A stretch of 64,000 bases of DNA from JAPHTQ01 sp050299175 (GTDB taxonomy: Bacteria > Pseudomonadota > Gammaproteobacteria > Thiohalomonadales > Thiohalomonadaceae), in contig JBNKVM010000064.1 in assembly GCA_050299175.1 (NCBI GenBank), positions 1-64,000 of the forward strand, in the 5' to 3' direction. Position numbers and translations under genes: made by a program. The notes under the pieces are model-generated. The model was not told the origin of the DNA and did not search any database. It saw nothing but the letters and a program-made list of their open reading frames with translations. Positions 24,297 to 33,009 of this stretch are shown piece by piece (the first letter of the stretch is position 1; each line of letters opens with the position of its first letter).

Positions 24297-24932
24297 CTAC
24301 CACTTCAACAGGCGCTTGCCCAACCAGAAACCAATCAGCCCGATGGCGAGCATGGGAAGATAGTGCCACACCACGACATGGGTAATGGAATCGGTATCCT
24401 CATGCAGGCGTAACCAGATAGCGCCGACGCTGAAGGCAGAGAGCAACGCCACACTACCGGCCCACTGGGAGTGGGTCGAGGCATAACGACGCAGAGAGAG
24501 GAAGGTCCACAGCGCGGGGAGCAATGCCGTCAGGGTGATACTGGCCGTACACTCGATGTTGTGCACCGGCTTGGGTGAGGGCGGCAAGTCGACCAGCCAC
24601 GCACCGGCCATCGTGGCGGTGAACAGGAGGAATGCCACGAGCGGCGCCCAGGCCAGTGCGCGCTTCTGATACAGGTCAGGAAAGGCGAGCACGGCTGCAC
24701 CCAGTGTGGCACTGACAAAGACCAGCAGCAGTGTCAGCAACTCCATGTTGAACCAGGGGTTGCGCAGGCTTTGCGCGATGTCCGTCCTGAAACCGGTGAG
24801 CAACAGGGTGACCACCAGGTAAATGATGGCGGCAGCACTCCACAGCAGCGTCAGGCGCACTGGTGAGAGCAGCCTCTTCACCGGCCTGGCATCCGCGGCC
24901 AGACTTTCGACCAGTGAGTCCAGATTGTTCAT
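24297..24932 (-). CDS. nrsF: NrsF-type anti-sigma factor (DUF1109)
   Basis: This 211-residue inner-membrane protein has six hydrophobic helices and the arrangement of NrsF/DUF1109 anti-sigma factors. A short cytoplasmic N-terminus (MNNLDSLVESLAADARPVK) precedes the first helix, and PSPKPVHNIECTASITLTALL lies in a periplasmic loop with a single Cys. NrsF in Caulobacter inhibits the ECF factor SigF, which responds to chromate, cadmium and similar stress. It overlaps the sigma gene by four bases, which fits a matched pair. The identity as an NrsF homologue rests on position, topology and helix pattern. Confidence 0.85.
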   Translation of the reverse strand: MNNLDSLVESLAADARPVKRLLSPVRLTLLWSAAAIIYLVVTLLLTGFRTDIAQSLRNPWFNMELLTLLLVFVSATLGAAVLAFPDLYQKRALAWAPLVAFLLFTATMAGAWLVDLPPSPKPVHNIECTASITLTALLPALWTFLSLRRYASTHSQWAGSVALLSAFSVGAIWLRLHEDTDSITHVVVWHYLPMLAIGLIGFWLGKRLLKW

Positions 24933-25489
24933 TCTCGCCCCCTATCAATACGTTCTCGCAGCACCTTGTAGGCGCGGTGGGCTGCGACCTTCACCGCCGA
25001 AACACTCATGTTCAGCTCCCGCGCCGCCTCACTGGAGGTATACCCTTCCTTGTGTAGTAGACGCAGGATGTCGGCCTGCTTCGGCGAGAGTTTGTCGATC
25101 TCCCTGCTTATTGATTCGTAACTGAATTCCGGTTCGGTTACATCTTGTGACAAATTATTTTCCACATCATCGATATTCACCGCCTGTCTCAGCCGATCGC
25201 TGTAGACCACGCGCAGATGATCCTGCAGGCGGTAGCGGGCAATAGCAAAGGCCCATGGCTTGTACGGGCGCTCGCCGTCGTAGGTGTCGCGGGCCTTGTG
25301 GATGGAGATCAGGATCTCCTGCAGCAGGTCATCCACCTCACCAGCTTCACGCAGGTGCCGGACGAGGTAGGGACGGAGCAGTTGTGCTGTCTCTTTAAGG
25401 AGTAGCGTGTAGGCACTGGCGTCGCCCGATAACGCCAGGCGCATCAGTTCCTCCAAACTGCGCTCGACGTCCGCGTCAGCTGTCGCCAT
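24929..25489 (-). CDS. sigF: SigF-like ECF RNA polymerase sigma factor
   Basis: This 186-residue ECF sigma factor has region 2 (EVDDLLQEILISIHKAR, RPYKPWAFAIARYRLQDHLR) and region 4 (LSPKQADILRLLHKEGYTSSEAA, then SVSAVKVAAHRAYKVLRERID). Regions 2 and 4 are separated by an acidic linker. With the overlapping nrsF gene it forms a classic sigma/anti-sigma pair. The divergent gene has a SigF-type promoter, so this sigma most likely drives the MXKDX and dipZ genes and perhaps itself. The inducing signal is inferred from Caulobacter SigF and is not shown by the sequence. Confidence 0.88.
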   Translation of the reverse strand: MATADADVERSLEELMRLALSGDASAYTLLLKETAQLLRPYLVRHLREAGEVDDLLQEILISIHKARDTYDGERPYKPWAFAIARYRLQDHLRVVYSDRLRQAVNIDDVENNLSQDVTEPEFSYESISREIDKLSPKQADILRLLHKEGYTSSEAARELNMSVSAVKVAAHRAYKVLRERIDRGRE

Positions 25490-25506
25490 TTTTTTTCATC
25501 CGCGCT

Positions 25507-25532
25507 GTAACCATTTTTCCCGTCTATGCGAA
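25507..25532 (+). promoter_or_regulatory. SigF-type ECF promoter of the MXKDX gene
   Basis: GTAACC at 25507-25512 is followed after exactly 16 bases by CGAA at 25529-25532. This is the -35/-10 arrangement reported for Caulobacter SigF promoters, as I recall. It points right, toward the MXKDX gene 65 bases away, and lies just upstream of sigF. Confidence 0.7.
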
Positions 25533-25597
25533 TCAAGAGGTGAGGGGGAATTTAACCCGCCTGTTAACAGCAACTTTCAATCTATCGGGAGACTACC

Positions 25598-25912
25598 ATG
25601 AAGAGACACACATATCCGCTGATCGCGCTCATGTTGATGGCAAGCGGTTCACTGGCACTGACCCAGAACGCTTCCGCCATGGACAGCATGAGTAAAGACA
25701 CCATGACCAAGGACTCCATGTCCAGGGACGCCATGAGCAAAGACACCATGGAAAAGGACACCATGACCAAGGACTCTATGAGTAAAGATTCCATGAAAAA
25801 GGACAGCATGAAGAAAGATTCCATGTCCAAAGACTCTATGAAGAAGGACACCATGGAGAAGGATTCCATGTCCATGGATAGCATGGAAAAAGACGACGGC
25901 ATGATGAAGTGA
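25598..25912 (+). CDS. Exported MXKDX pentapeptide-repeat protein
   Basis: This 104-residue protein has a signal peptide (LIALMLMASGSLALTQNASA) followed almost entirely by a tandem MxKDx pentapeptide, about 14 copies such as MSKDS, MTKDS, MKKDS and MEKDT. The regular Met and Asp/Lys spacing suggests an exposed, metal-binding or redox-buffering surface, as proposed for related secreted proteins in metal and sigma-F regulons. It ends DDGMMK. It follows the SigF-type promoter and precedes dipZ by 122 bases. It is not a CRISPR array: repeats are in-frame codons and vary in third positions. Confidence 0.82.
   Translation: MKRHTYPLIALMLMASGSLALTQNASAMDSMSKDTMTKDSMSRDAMSKDTMEKDTMTKDSMSKDSMKKDSMKKDSMSKDSMKKDTMEKDSMSMDSMEKDDGMMK
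25679..25906 (+). repeat. In-frame 15-base tandem repeats
   Basis: About 15 imperfect 15-base units of the form ATG-xxx-AAR-GAY-xxx encode the MxKDx pentapeptides. The unit drifts mainly at codon positions 2 and 5. Such tracts expand and shrink by slippage, so copy number may differ between strains. Confidence 0.8.
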
Positions 25913-26034
25913 TGGCATCGCCTGCGTATCGGGGGCGTACGTAGTATTCCCCCGGCGCAGTCTGTCACACGAATAGGTATCACCAGTTCCGCTATGCCAG
26001 GTGTATTCCGGATTGGTGCTAATGGAGCAATACG

Positions 26035-27684
26035 ATGAATATCGTTGAAATCGGTTTGGCATTTCTCGAGGGCGTGGCACTGATCGTGTCGCCCTGCATA
26101 CTCCCTGTCCTGCCGCTGGTACTGGCGGCATCGGTCGAGGGTGGCAGGCGTCGCCCCTACGGTATCATCATCGGCTTTGTCGCCGCATTCAGCCTCTTCG
26201 CCATTGTACTGAGAGAGTTGATAACCCTGCTCAATCTTGATGTGGAACTGGTAAGAAACGCCTCACTGGTACTGCTGACTCTGTTCGGCCTGATCCTGCT
26301 CTCAGAAAAACTGTCGGAGAAATTCAGCGCCATGACCTCATGGGCCGCGACCCTCGGCAACAACCTTTCGTCAAAGGGTGGCGAGGGGCTGCTTAGCGGT
26401 GTCTTCATCGGTTCGTTGATCGGCTTTGTCTGGACACCGTGCGCCGGCCCCATCCTGGCCGCGGTGCTAGTGCAGGTTATTCGCCAGCAGAGCGACTTCG
26501 GCGGCGATCTCATCATTATCGCTTTTGCCCTCGGTGCAGGATTACCGATGCTCCTCATTTCCATATTCGGGAGAAAGGTCATGAACAAAATGAGCTTCTT
26601 CACCCGCCATGCCGAGGGGGTGCGCAAGACCTTCGGCGTCCTGATCCTGCTGGCGGTCGCTTACATCGGTGCCGGTGCACAGGCGCTCTCTTTCTTCGGC
26701 TCATCGACGAGTGTCGAACAGACCACGACAGGCGAACTGAGCCTGCTGCACGCGTTGGACAAACCCTACCCGGCACCGGAATTCGTTGGTCTGCAAAACT
26801 GGATCAACTCCGAGCCGCTGAGCATGGAAAAACTCAAGGGCAAGGTAGTGTTGATCGACTTCTGGACTTACTCCTGCATCAACTGTATCCGCACCCTGCC
26901 CTACCTCACGGAGTGGGATCGCAAATACCGCGACCAAGGACTGGTGATCGTTGGTGTTCATTCACCGGAATTTGATTTTGAGAGGAAACTCGACAACGTC
27001 AAGGCAGCAGTCAAGGAATACGGTATCCACTACCCGGTGGCACAGGACAACAACTTCGACACCTGGGATCGATTCAAGAACCGCTACTGGCCCGCCCACT
27101 ACCTGATCGACCGTGACGGCAACGTTGTCTACACCCACTTCGGCGAAGGCCAATACGATGTGACCGAAAACAACATTCGCTACCTGCTGGGGATCCAGGG
27201 CAAAACATCGATAAGTGAACATGACGAGACAAACCGCGCTGCCGACCAGACACCGGAAACCTACCTCGGCTATCGCCGCGCATCCACCTTCGTCGGCAAC
27301 GTCAAGGTCAAAGGCGATGTACCGATGGATTTCACCTTTCCTGAATTCATCCCGGGCAACGACTGGGCACTGAAAGGCCGGTGGACCGTGGAAGGCGAAC
27401 GCATCATTAGCGAAGAAAAAGGTGCGGCACTGCGCCTCAACTTCAAATCAAGCAAGGTCTTCCTGGTACTTGGCAGTCGCAGTGACAAACCCGTCCACGT
27501 GACAGTGCGACTCAACGGTCAGGCAGTCGGCACCTACGGCGGCAAGGATGTTGTCGACGGCACGGTCACGGTGGATCGCAACACCCTCTACGAACTGGTC
27601 AACCAGAAAAGTCCCAACAACGGCCTGTTGGAAATAGAGAGCGATGCGCCGGGGCTGGAAGCCTATGCCTTCACTTTTGGCTAG
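26035..27684 (+). CDS. dipZ: DipZ-type thiol-disulfide transporter and thioredoxin fusion
   Basis: This 549-residue protein joins a CcdA/DsbD-like membrane module, a thioredoxin domain and a C-terminal beta-rich domain. The membrane part has Cys21 in the VSPCILPVLP motif and Cys136 in WTPCAGPIL, the pair that carries electrons across the membrane. The thioredoxin domain (about 245-390) has the redox motif WTYSCINCIR with C281 and C284. The C-terminal domain (about 410-549) is of the DipZ type. It should deliver reducing power to periplasmic targets such as cytochrome c apoproteins or metal-stressed proteins. It lies after the MXKDX gene, probably in the SigF regulon. Confidence 0.88.
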   Translation: MNIVEIGLAFLEGVALIVSPCILPVLPLVLAASVEGGRRRPYGIIIGFVAAFSLFAIVLRELITLLNLDVELVRNASLVLLTLFGLILLSEKLSEKFSAMTSWAATLGNNLSSKGGEGLLSGVFIGSLIGFVWTPCAGPILAAVLVQVIRQQSDFGGDLIIIAFALGAGLPMLLISIFGRKVMNKMSFFTRHAEGVRKTFGVLILLAVAYIGAGAQALSFFGSSTSVEQTTTGELSLLHALDKPYPAPEFVGLQNWINSEPLSMEKLKGKVVLIDFWTYSCINCIRTLPYLTEWDRKYRDQGLVIVGVHSPEFDFERKLDNVKAAVKEYGIHYPVAQDNNFDTWDRFKNRYWPAHYLIDRDGNVVYTHFGEGQYDVTENNIRYLLGIQGKTSISEHDETNRAADQTPETYLGYRRASTFVGNVKVKGDVPMDFTFPEFIPGNDWALKGRWTVEGERIISEEKGAALRLNFKSSKVFLVLGSRSDKPVHVTVRLNGQAVGTYGGKDVVDGTVTVDRNTLYELVNQKSPNNGLLEIESDAPGLEAYAFTFG

Positions 27685-27733
27685 AAGCAGTCTCATTGTG
27701 TCTTCGGGCACGAATCCGTGTTTGAGTCCGCTT

Positions 27734-30049
27734 CTAACCTTTCTTTAGTTTGGCAAAGGCCTCGGCCATTGCCCCGCTTGGTGCTGCGGACTGGCGCTGC
27801 GGTTTTTCATGGCGTTTATCCCTGCGTGTATCATTGCCAGGCTTCCTGCCTTCTGCGGATTTGGGCTTTGGCTGTGCGTCGTCGGTCATACGCATAGAGA
27901 GACCGATACGCTTGCGTGGGATATCCACTTCCATCACCTTCACTTTGACTACATCGCCCGCCTTGACCACTTCGTGCGGGTCTTTGACGAACTTGTCGGC
28001 CAGAGCAGAGATATGTACCAGACCATCCTGGTGCACGCCGATGTCGACGAAGGCACCGAAGTTGGTGACGTTGGTGACTACGCCTTCGAGGATCATGCCG
28101 GGCTCCAGGTCTTTTAGTTCTTCCACGCCATCCTTGAATTCGGCGGTCTTGAATTCCGGGCGCGGATCGCGGCCCGGTTTGTCGAGTTCCTTAATGATGT
28201 CTTTCACGGTCGGCTCGCCGAATTTGTCGTCAGTGAAATCGTTGGCGGCAAGTGTCTTGAGGAACTTGCTGTCGCCGATCAGGGTGCCGATCTCTTTGCC
28301 GCTTTTGGCGATGATGCGTTCGACTACCGGATAAGCCTCCGGGTGAACCGCCGAAGCGTCGAGCGGATTGTCGCCGTTCATCACGCGCAGGAATCCTGCG
28401 CACTGCTCGAAGGCCTTTTCGCCGAGGCGCGGCACCTTGAGGATATCTTTTCTGTTTTTGAATGCGCCGTTTTCGTCGCGATGTGCAACGACGTTGGCTG
28501 CCAGTGCCAATGAGAGTCCGGCGACGCGAGCCAGCAGCGGTGCGGAGGCAGTGTTGATATCGACACCGACGGCGTTTACGCAGTCTTCCACCACGGCATC
28601 AAGTTGGCGCGCCAGTTTGGATTGCAAGACGTCGTGCTGGTACTGGCCGACGCCGATCGATTTGGGATCGATCTTCACCAGTTCCGCCAGCGGGTCTTGC
28701 AGGCGGCGGGCGATGGAGACGGCGCCACGCAGGGAGACGTCGAGATCGGGGAATTCGTTGGCGGCAAATTCGGAGGCGGAGTACACCGAGGCGCCCGCTT
28801 CGCTGACCATGATCTTGGTGAGTTTGAGATCAGGATGCTTCTTGATCAGGTCGGCGGCCAGTTTGTCGGTTTCACGCGAGGCAGTACCGTTGCCGATGCT
28901 GATCAGATCAACGTTATGTTTCTTCGCCAGTTCGGCAAGGATATGAATCGACTGATCCCACTGGTTCTTCGGCACGTGGGGATAGATGGTGGCGGTATCG
29001 ACCAGTTTGCCGGTGGCGTCGACCACCGCAACTTTAACGCCGGTACGTAGACCGGGGTCAAGGCCGAGGGTTGCGCGCGGCCCGGCGGGGGCGGCCAGCA
29101 ATAGATCGTTAAGGTTGCGGGCGAAGACCTTAATCGCCTCCTCCTCCGCCTCTTCACGCAGGCGCGATTTCAGATCGGTATCGAGGTGGGTGAAGATTTT
29201 CACCCGCCAGGACCAACGCACCACTTCGCGCAGCCAGCTATCTGCCGGACGGCCTTCATCTTTAATCGCTTTCTGCGCCGCGATCATCCGCTCGGCAACA
29301 CCGAACTCGCCCGGTTTCAGTTCAGCATCTTCCGGCAGGGCCAGCTCCAGATTGAGGATCGACTCCTTGCGTCCACGGAACAGGGCCAGCGCACGATGCG
29401 AGGGGATGGTTTTAATCGGTTCGGCAAAATCGAAGTAGTCAGAGAACTTGGCCCCTTCCTGCTCCTTGCCCATCGCCACCTTGGAACTGAGTACACCGTG
29501 CTGCCACAGGTAGTCGCGCAGCTTGCCCACCAGCTCCGCATCCTCGGCGAACTCTTCCATCAGGATCTGCTTTGCCCCTTCCAGCGCGGCGGCAACGTCG
29601 GGGACCTCTTTGTCCTTGTCGACGTAGGCGGCAGCTTCAGCTTCAGGATTGAGCGACGGGTCTTCCAGCAGCGCATGGGCCAACGGCTCCAGCCCCGCCT
29701 CGCGGGCGATCTGCGCCTTGGTGCGGCGCTTCGGTTTGTAGGGCAGATAGAGGTCTTCCAGGCGGGTCTTGGTGTCGGCGGCGAGGAACGCGGCCTTCAG
29801 CTCCGGAGTCAGCTTGCCCTGCTCATCGACCGACTTGATCACCGCGGCACGGCGCTCTTCCAGTTCACGCAGGTAGATCAGCCGCTCCTCCAGGTTACGC
29901 AACTGGGTGTCGTCGAGGCCGCCGGTTACCTCCTTACGGTAACGGGCGATGAACGGCACCGTCGAGCCCTCGTCCAGCAGGCCGACGGCGGCCTCCACCT
30001 GGTTGACGCGGACATTGAGTTCTTCGGCGATGCGTTGGGCAATGGACAT
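27734..30049 (-). CDS. tex: Tex RNA-binding transcription accessory protein
   Basis: This 771-residue protein shows the Tex layout: an N-terminal helical region, a YqgF-like domain (TLGLDPGLRTGVKVAVVDATG), HhH motifs (VNAVGVDINTASAPLLARVAGL) and a C-terminal S1 RNA-binding domain (GMILEGVVTNVTNFGAFVDIGV). The tail after it is basic and rich in Lys and Arg. Tex binds RNA and associates with transcription and elongation. The start at 30049 (MSIAQRIAEEL) is conserved in the family; an extension to 30136 is not. It is divergent from the toxin-antitoxin pair. Both motifs and length match known Tex. Confidence 0.95.
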   Translation of the reverse strand: MSIAQRIAEELNVRVNQVEAAVGLLDEGSTVPFIARYRKEVTGGLDDTQLRNLEERLIYLRELEERRAAVIKSVDEQGKLTPELKAAFLAADTKTRLEDLYLPYKPKRRTKAQIAREAGLEPLAHALLEDPSLNPEAEAAAYVDKDKEVPDVAAALEGAKQILMEEFAEDAELVGKLRDYLWQHGVLSSKVAMGKEQEGAKFSDYFDFAEPIKTIPSHRALALFRGRKESILNLELALPEDAELKPGEFGVAERMIAAQKAIKDEGRPADSWLREVVRWSWRVKIFTHLDTDLKSRLREEAEEEAIKVFARNLNDLLLAAPAGPRATLGLDPGLRTGVKVAVVDATGKLVDTATIYPHVPKNQWDQSIHILAELAKKHNVDLISIGNGTASRETDKLAADLIKKHPDLKLTKIMVSEAGASVYSASEFAANEFPDLDVSLRGAVSIARRLQDPLAELVKIDPKSIGVGQYQHDVLQSKLARQLDAVVEDCVNAVGVDINTASAPLLARVAGLSLALAANVVAHRDENGAFKNRKDILKVPRLGEKAFEQCAGFLRVMNGDNPLDASAVHPEAYPVVERIIAKSGKEIGTLIGDSKFLKTLAANDFTDDKFGEPTVKDIIKELDKPGRDPRPEFKTAEFKDGVEELKDLEPGMILEGVVTNVTNFGAFVDIGVHQDGLVHISALADKFVKDPHEVVKAGDVVKVKVMEVDIPRKRIGLSMRMTDDAQPKPKSAEGRKPGNDTRRDKRHEKPQRQSAAPSGAMAEAFAKLKKG

Positions 30050-30219
30050 GGATTCTGCTCTACCTGGGTTGGAAATCGGAAAGGACGAGATAGTAACAAA
30101 GGCATCCCGAATGCGTAATCTTGACAAGCAGGGCAATATTTTCGTGGCCGTTCAGCTTCCTCTTGCGGCAGACGGACGCAGGTACTACGATATGACTACC
30201 TGACCACAGGAGGCTATTT

Positions 30220-30504
30220 ATGGCCATCGTATCCACCTCGATAAAACTCCCCGATGAACTCAAAAACAGAATCCAGAAGCTGGCCGAACAGAGCCACCGT
30301 TCCCCCCATAGCGTCATGATCGAAGCGCTGGAGCGGGAAGTATCGCGGGAAGAGAAACTCTATGAATTTGTGCAGGAGGCGATCAACTCGGACAAGGAGA
30401 TCGAGGAAGGCGGAACCATCTATCGTGCTGATGATGTACACACCTGGTTGAATCGGCTGGCAAAGAGAGAAGCCAGCAAAAGGCCGAAGCCTTGGCAGAA
30501 ATAA
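30220..30504 (+). CDS. Ribbon-helix-helix antitoxin
   Basis: This 94-residue CopG-type protein starts with a strand VSTSIKLPDELKNRIQKLAE and a helix pair typical of ribbon-helix-helix DNA-binding proteins (RSPHSVMIEALEREVSREE). The long tail (about 55-94) would wrap and neutralise the toxin, as in ParD/RelB-like antitoxins. It overlaps the toxin gene by 13 bases, which ensures antitoxin excess. An AGGAGG site lies 8-13 bases before its ATG. A partly symmetrical stretch AGGTA-12-TACCT at 30179-30200 may be its operator. Confidence 0.85.
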   Translation: MAIVSTSIKLPDELKNRIQKLAEQSHRSPHSVMIEALEREVSREEKLYEFVQEAINSDKEIEEGGTIYRADDVHTWLNRLAKREASKRPKPWQK

Positions 30505-30785
30505 TCTACTCCGAAAACGCGCTGGCGAATCTGGAGCGGCTGTTCAACTTCCTGCTCGAACACGATCCCTCTGCTGCCATCACCGCGGCGGAAAACATCG
30601 CCGACGCCGTCTCTGCTCTCAAAACACACCCATTGATTGGGCGATGTATTGAAGGTGATATACGAGAACTCATCATCTCTTACGGCAAGTCAGGCTATGT
30701 CGCCCTCTATCGCTTCGTCCCCACACTGGATCAGGTCCGCATTCTCGCCTTTCGCCACCAGTTGGAACTCGACTATCCCGCATGA
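30492..30785 (+). CDS. RelE/ParE-family toxin
   Basis: This 97-residue protein has the RelE/ParE fold: an ENALANLERLFNFLLEHDP helix pair, a central ALKTHPLIGRCIEGDIRELII strand and a C-terminal VALYRFVPTLDQVRILAFRH strand with basic residues. It would inhibit translation (RelE) or gyrase (ParE); the sequence fits the ParE/RelE branch without deciding. The start is TTG at 30492, overlapping the antitoxin gene. The weak start may help keep toxin levels below antitoxin. It has the standard order antitoxin-toxin. Confidence 0.85.
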   Translation: MAEIIYSENALANLERLFNFLLEHDPSAAITAAENIADAVSALKTHPLIGRCIEGDIRELIISYGKSGYVALYRFVPTLDQVRILAFRHQLELDYPA

Positions 30786-30850
30786 GGCAACGTGCCTGTC
30801 CGTGTTAATATCCCCGCCCATGTTGCAATAACGAACTGGAACAAACCCGC

Positions 30851-31891
30851 ATGAGTGAACAAACCGTCCGCATGACAGAGTACAGCCACGGCTCCGGCTG
30901 CGGCTGCAAAATCGCGCCCAAGCTGCTGGAGGAGATCCTCAACAGCGGCTTCGCCATCACCCCCGACCCGCGCTTGCTGGTAGGTAACGACTCGCGCGAC
31001 GACGCGGCGGCCTACGACCTCGGTGATGGCCGCTCGGTAATCAGCACGACCGACTTCTTCATGCCCATCGTCGACGACCCGTTCGAGTTCGGTCGCATCG
31101 CCGCCACCAATGCGATCAGTGATGTCTACGCCATGGGCGGCAGCCCGATGATGGCGATAGCAATCTTTGGCTGGCCCATCGACAAACTCGGTCCGGAAGT
31201 GGCGAGCGAGGTAGTCGATGGCGGACGTGCCGCCTGTGAGGAAGCAGGTATTCCACTGGCCGGTGGTCACTCCATCGACTCGCCGGAACCGATCTTCGGT
31301 CTTGCCGTCACTGGTATCGTCGATAACGTGAACCTGAAGCAGAACAACACGGCCGAGGCAGGTTGTACGCTCTACCTGACCAAGCCCATCGGCATCGGCA
31401 TCCTCACCACCGCGCAGAAACAGAAGAAGCTCAAATCGGAACACGAGCGCATCGCCCCGGAAACCATGTGCCAGATGAATAAGGTCGGCGCTGCGCTGGG
31501 CAAACTGGACGGCGTGAAAGCGATGACCGACGTCACTGGCTTTGGCCTGCTCGGCCACCTGCGCGAGATGTGCGAAGGCAGCGGCGTGCGTGCAGAGATC
31601 GATTACGACGCAGTGCCCAAACTACCTTATGTGGAAGAGTATCTGGCGATGGGCTGCTCGCCCGGCGGCGCACAACGTAACTTCGACAGCTACGGCCACA
31701 AGGTCGGCCCGGTGGAAGAAGCCAAACGTCAACTGCTGTGCGATCCGCAAACCTCCGGTGGCCTGCTGGTCGCGGTGGCGCCCGGTGCCGATGATGCGTT
31801 CCTTGCCATCACCCGTGAAGCGGGAATGGATCTGAAACCGATCGGTCGCCTGCTGTCCATCGACGATAGCCCGTTGATCACAATAATCTAA
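30851..31891 (+). CDS. selD: Selenide, water dikinase
   Basis: This 346-residue enzyme makes selenophosphate from selenide and ATP, the selenium donor for selenoproteins and tRNA. The active-site Cys17 and essential Lys20 are in SGCGCKIAP, so this is the Cys form rather than a selenoprotein. The ATP-binding region includes DDAAAYDLGDGRSVISTTDFFMPI (in part) and a GGSPMMAIAI segment. Near the C-terminus, LLCDPQTSGGLLVAV is a family signature. It overlaps the selU gene by one base (TAATG), so the two form a tight unit. SelA and SelB are not in this window. Confidence 0.96.
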   Translation: MSEQTVRMTEYSHGSGCGCKIAPKLLEEILNSGFAITPDPRLLVGNDSRDDAAAYDLGDGRSVISTTDFFMPIVDDPFEFGRIAATNAISDVYAMGGSPMMAIAIFGWPIDKLGPEVASEVVDGGRAACEEAGIPLAGGHSIDSPEPIFGLAVTGIVDNVNLKQNNTAEAGCTLYLTKPIGIGILTTAQKQKKLKSEHERIAPETMCQMNKVGAALGKLDGVKAMTDVTGFGLLGHLREMCEGSGVRAEIDYDAVPKLPYVEEYLAMGCSPGGAQRNFDSYGHKVGPVEEAKRQLLCDPQTSGGLLVAVAPGADDAFLAITREAGMDLKPIGRLLSIDDSPLITII

Positions 31892-33009
31892 TGACGGAAG
31901 AACTACCGCAGATCGAAGACCTGCGCAGCCTGTTTCTACAGGATGTGCCGCTGCTCGACGTGCGCGCACCGGTGGAGTTCGAACAGGGGGCGTTTCCGCA
32001 TACGGAAAACCGTCCGCTGATCGATAACGCCGAGCGCGAGCAAATCGGTATCCAGTACAAAGAGCTGGGTCAGGACGCTGCGGTGGAACTGGGTCATGAA
32101 CTGGTTCACGGCGAGAAGAAAACCGCGCGCGTTGCCGAGTGGAAACGTTTCGCCGAGGAACATCCCGAAGGGGTGCTCTACTGTTTTCGCGGCGGCATGC
32201 GTTCGAAGATCAGCCAGCAGTGGTTGTTCGAAGCAACCGGCATTCGCTACCCGCGGGTCAAGGGCGGCTACAAGGCGATGCGCCGCTTTCTTATCGACGA
32301 ACTGGAAGCGAGTGCCAAAGCCGTTCATCCGATTGTGCTTGGCGGACGTACTGGCACCGGCAAGACGGTTTTGCTGCACCAGCTTTCACCGATGGTCGAC
32401 CTGGAAAAACTGGCCTGGCATCGTGGCTCCGCCTTCGGCCCCCACGCTACACCACAACCACGGCAAATCAGTTTTGAAAACGCCCTCTCCATCGAACTGT
32501 TAAAGATTCGCGCCAACGGCAACCCGACCTTTGTGGTTGAAGATGAACACCGCAATGTCGGTTCCTGCTTCATTCCCGATGCAATTCGCGATCACTTCCG
32601 TGAATCGCCGCTGGTGATCCTGGAAGCGACGCTAGAAGAGCGGGTGGAGATTACCCATCAGGAATACATCGATGAAGCGCTGGCTGAACACGTCGAACTC
32701 TTCGGTGAAGAACAGGGTTTCGAAAAGTGGGCCGCGTATCTGCTCGGCAGCCTGGATAAAATTCAGAAACGCCTGGGTGGCACACGTCATTTGGAATTAC
32801 GCCGCCTGATGGAGGCAGCGGTTGAAGTGCAGCGCACTACCGGCAACACCGAACAGCACAAGGCGTGGATCGGCGAACTACTCGGCGGTTACTACGACCC
32901 GATGTACGACTACCAAATCAAACAGAATAAAAAGGTGATCACCTTCAGTGGCGACAAGGCCGCGGTAATCGAATACCTGACAGAACAGGGTATTCACTAT
33001 AACGACTAG
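31891..33009 (+). CDS. selU: tRNA 2-selenouridine synthase
   Basis: This 372-residue protein (MnmH/YbbB) changes 2-thiouridine at the wobble base of some tRNAs to 2-selenouridine using selenophosphate. It has an N-terminal rhodanese domain (LDVRAPVEFEQGAFP, with the catalytic Cys in YCFRGGMRS) and a P-loop domain with the Walker A motif GGRTGTGKTVLL. It is translated directly after selD. Pairing with selD alone suggests that selenium here may be used for tRNA modification even if Sec insertion is absent (inference; check the genome for selA and selB). Confidence 0.95.
   Translation: MTEELPQIEDLRSLFLQDVPLLDVRAPVEFEQGAFPHTENRPLIDNAEREQIGIQYKELGQDAAVELGHELVHGEKKTARVAEWKRFAEEHPEGVLYCFRGGMRSKISQQWLFEATGIRYPRVKGGYKAMRRFLIDELEASAKAVHPIVLGGRTGTGKTVLLHQLSPMVDLEKLAWHRGSAFGPHATPQPRQISFENALSIELLKIRANGNPTFVVEDEHRNVGSCFIPDAIRDHFRESPLVILEATLEERVEITHQEYIDEALAEHVELFGEEQGFEKWAAYLLGSLDKIQKRLGGTRHLELRRLMEAAVEVQRTTGNTEQHKAWIGELLGGYYDPMYDYQIKQNKKVITFSGDKAAVIEYLTEQGIHYND

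Noticed and set aside
25679..25906. Tandem repeats that could suggest a CRISPR array
   Set aside because: Repeats are 15 bases with no spacers, in frame and encoding MxKDx peptides; no cas gene is present.
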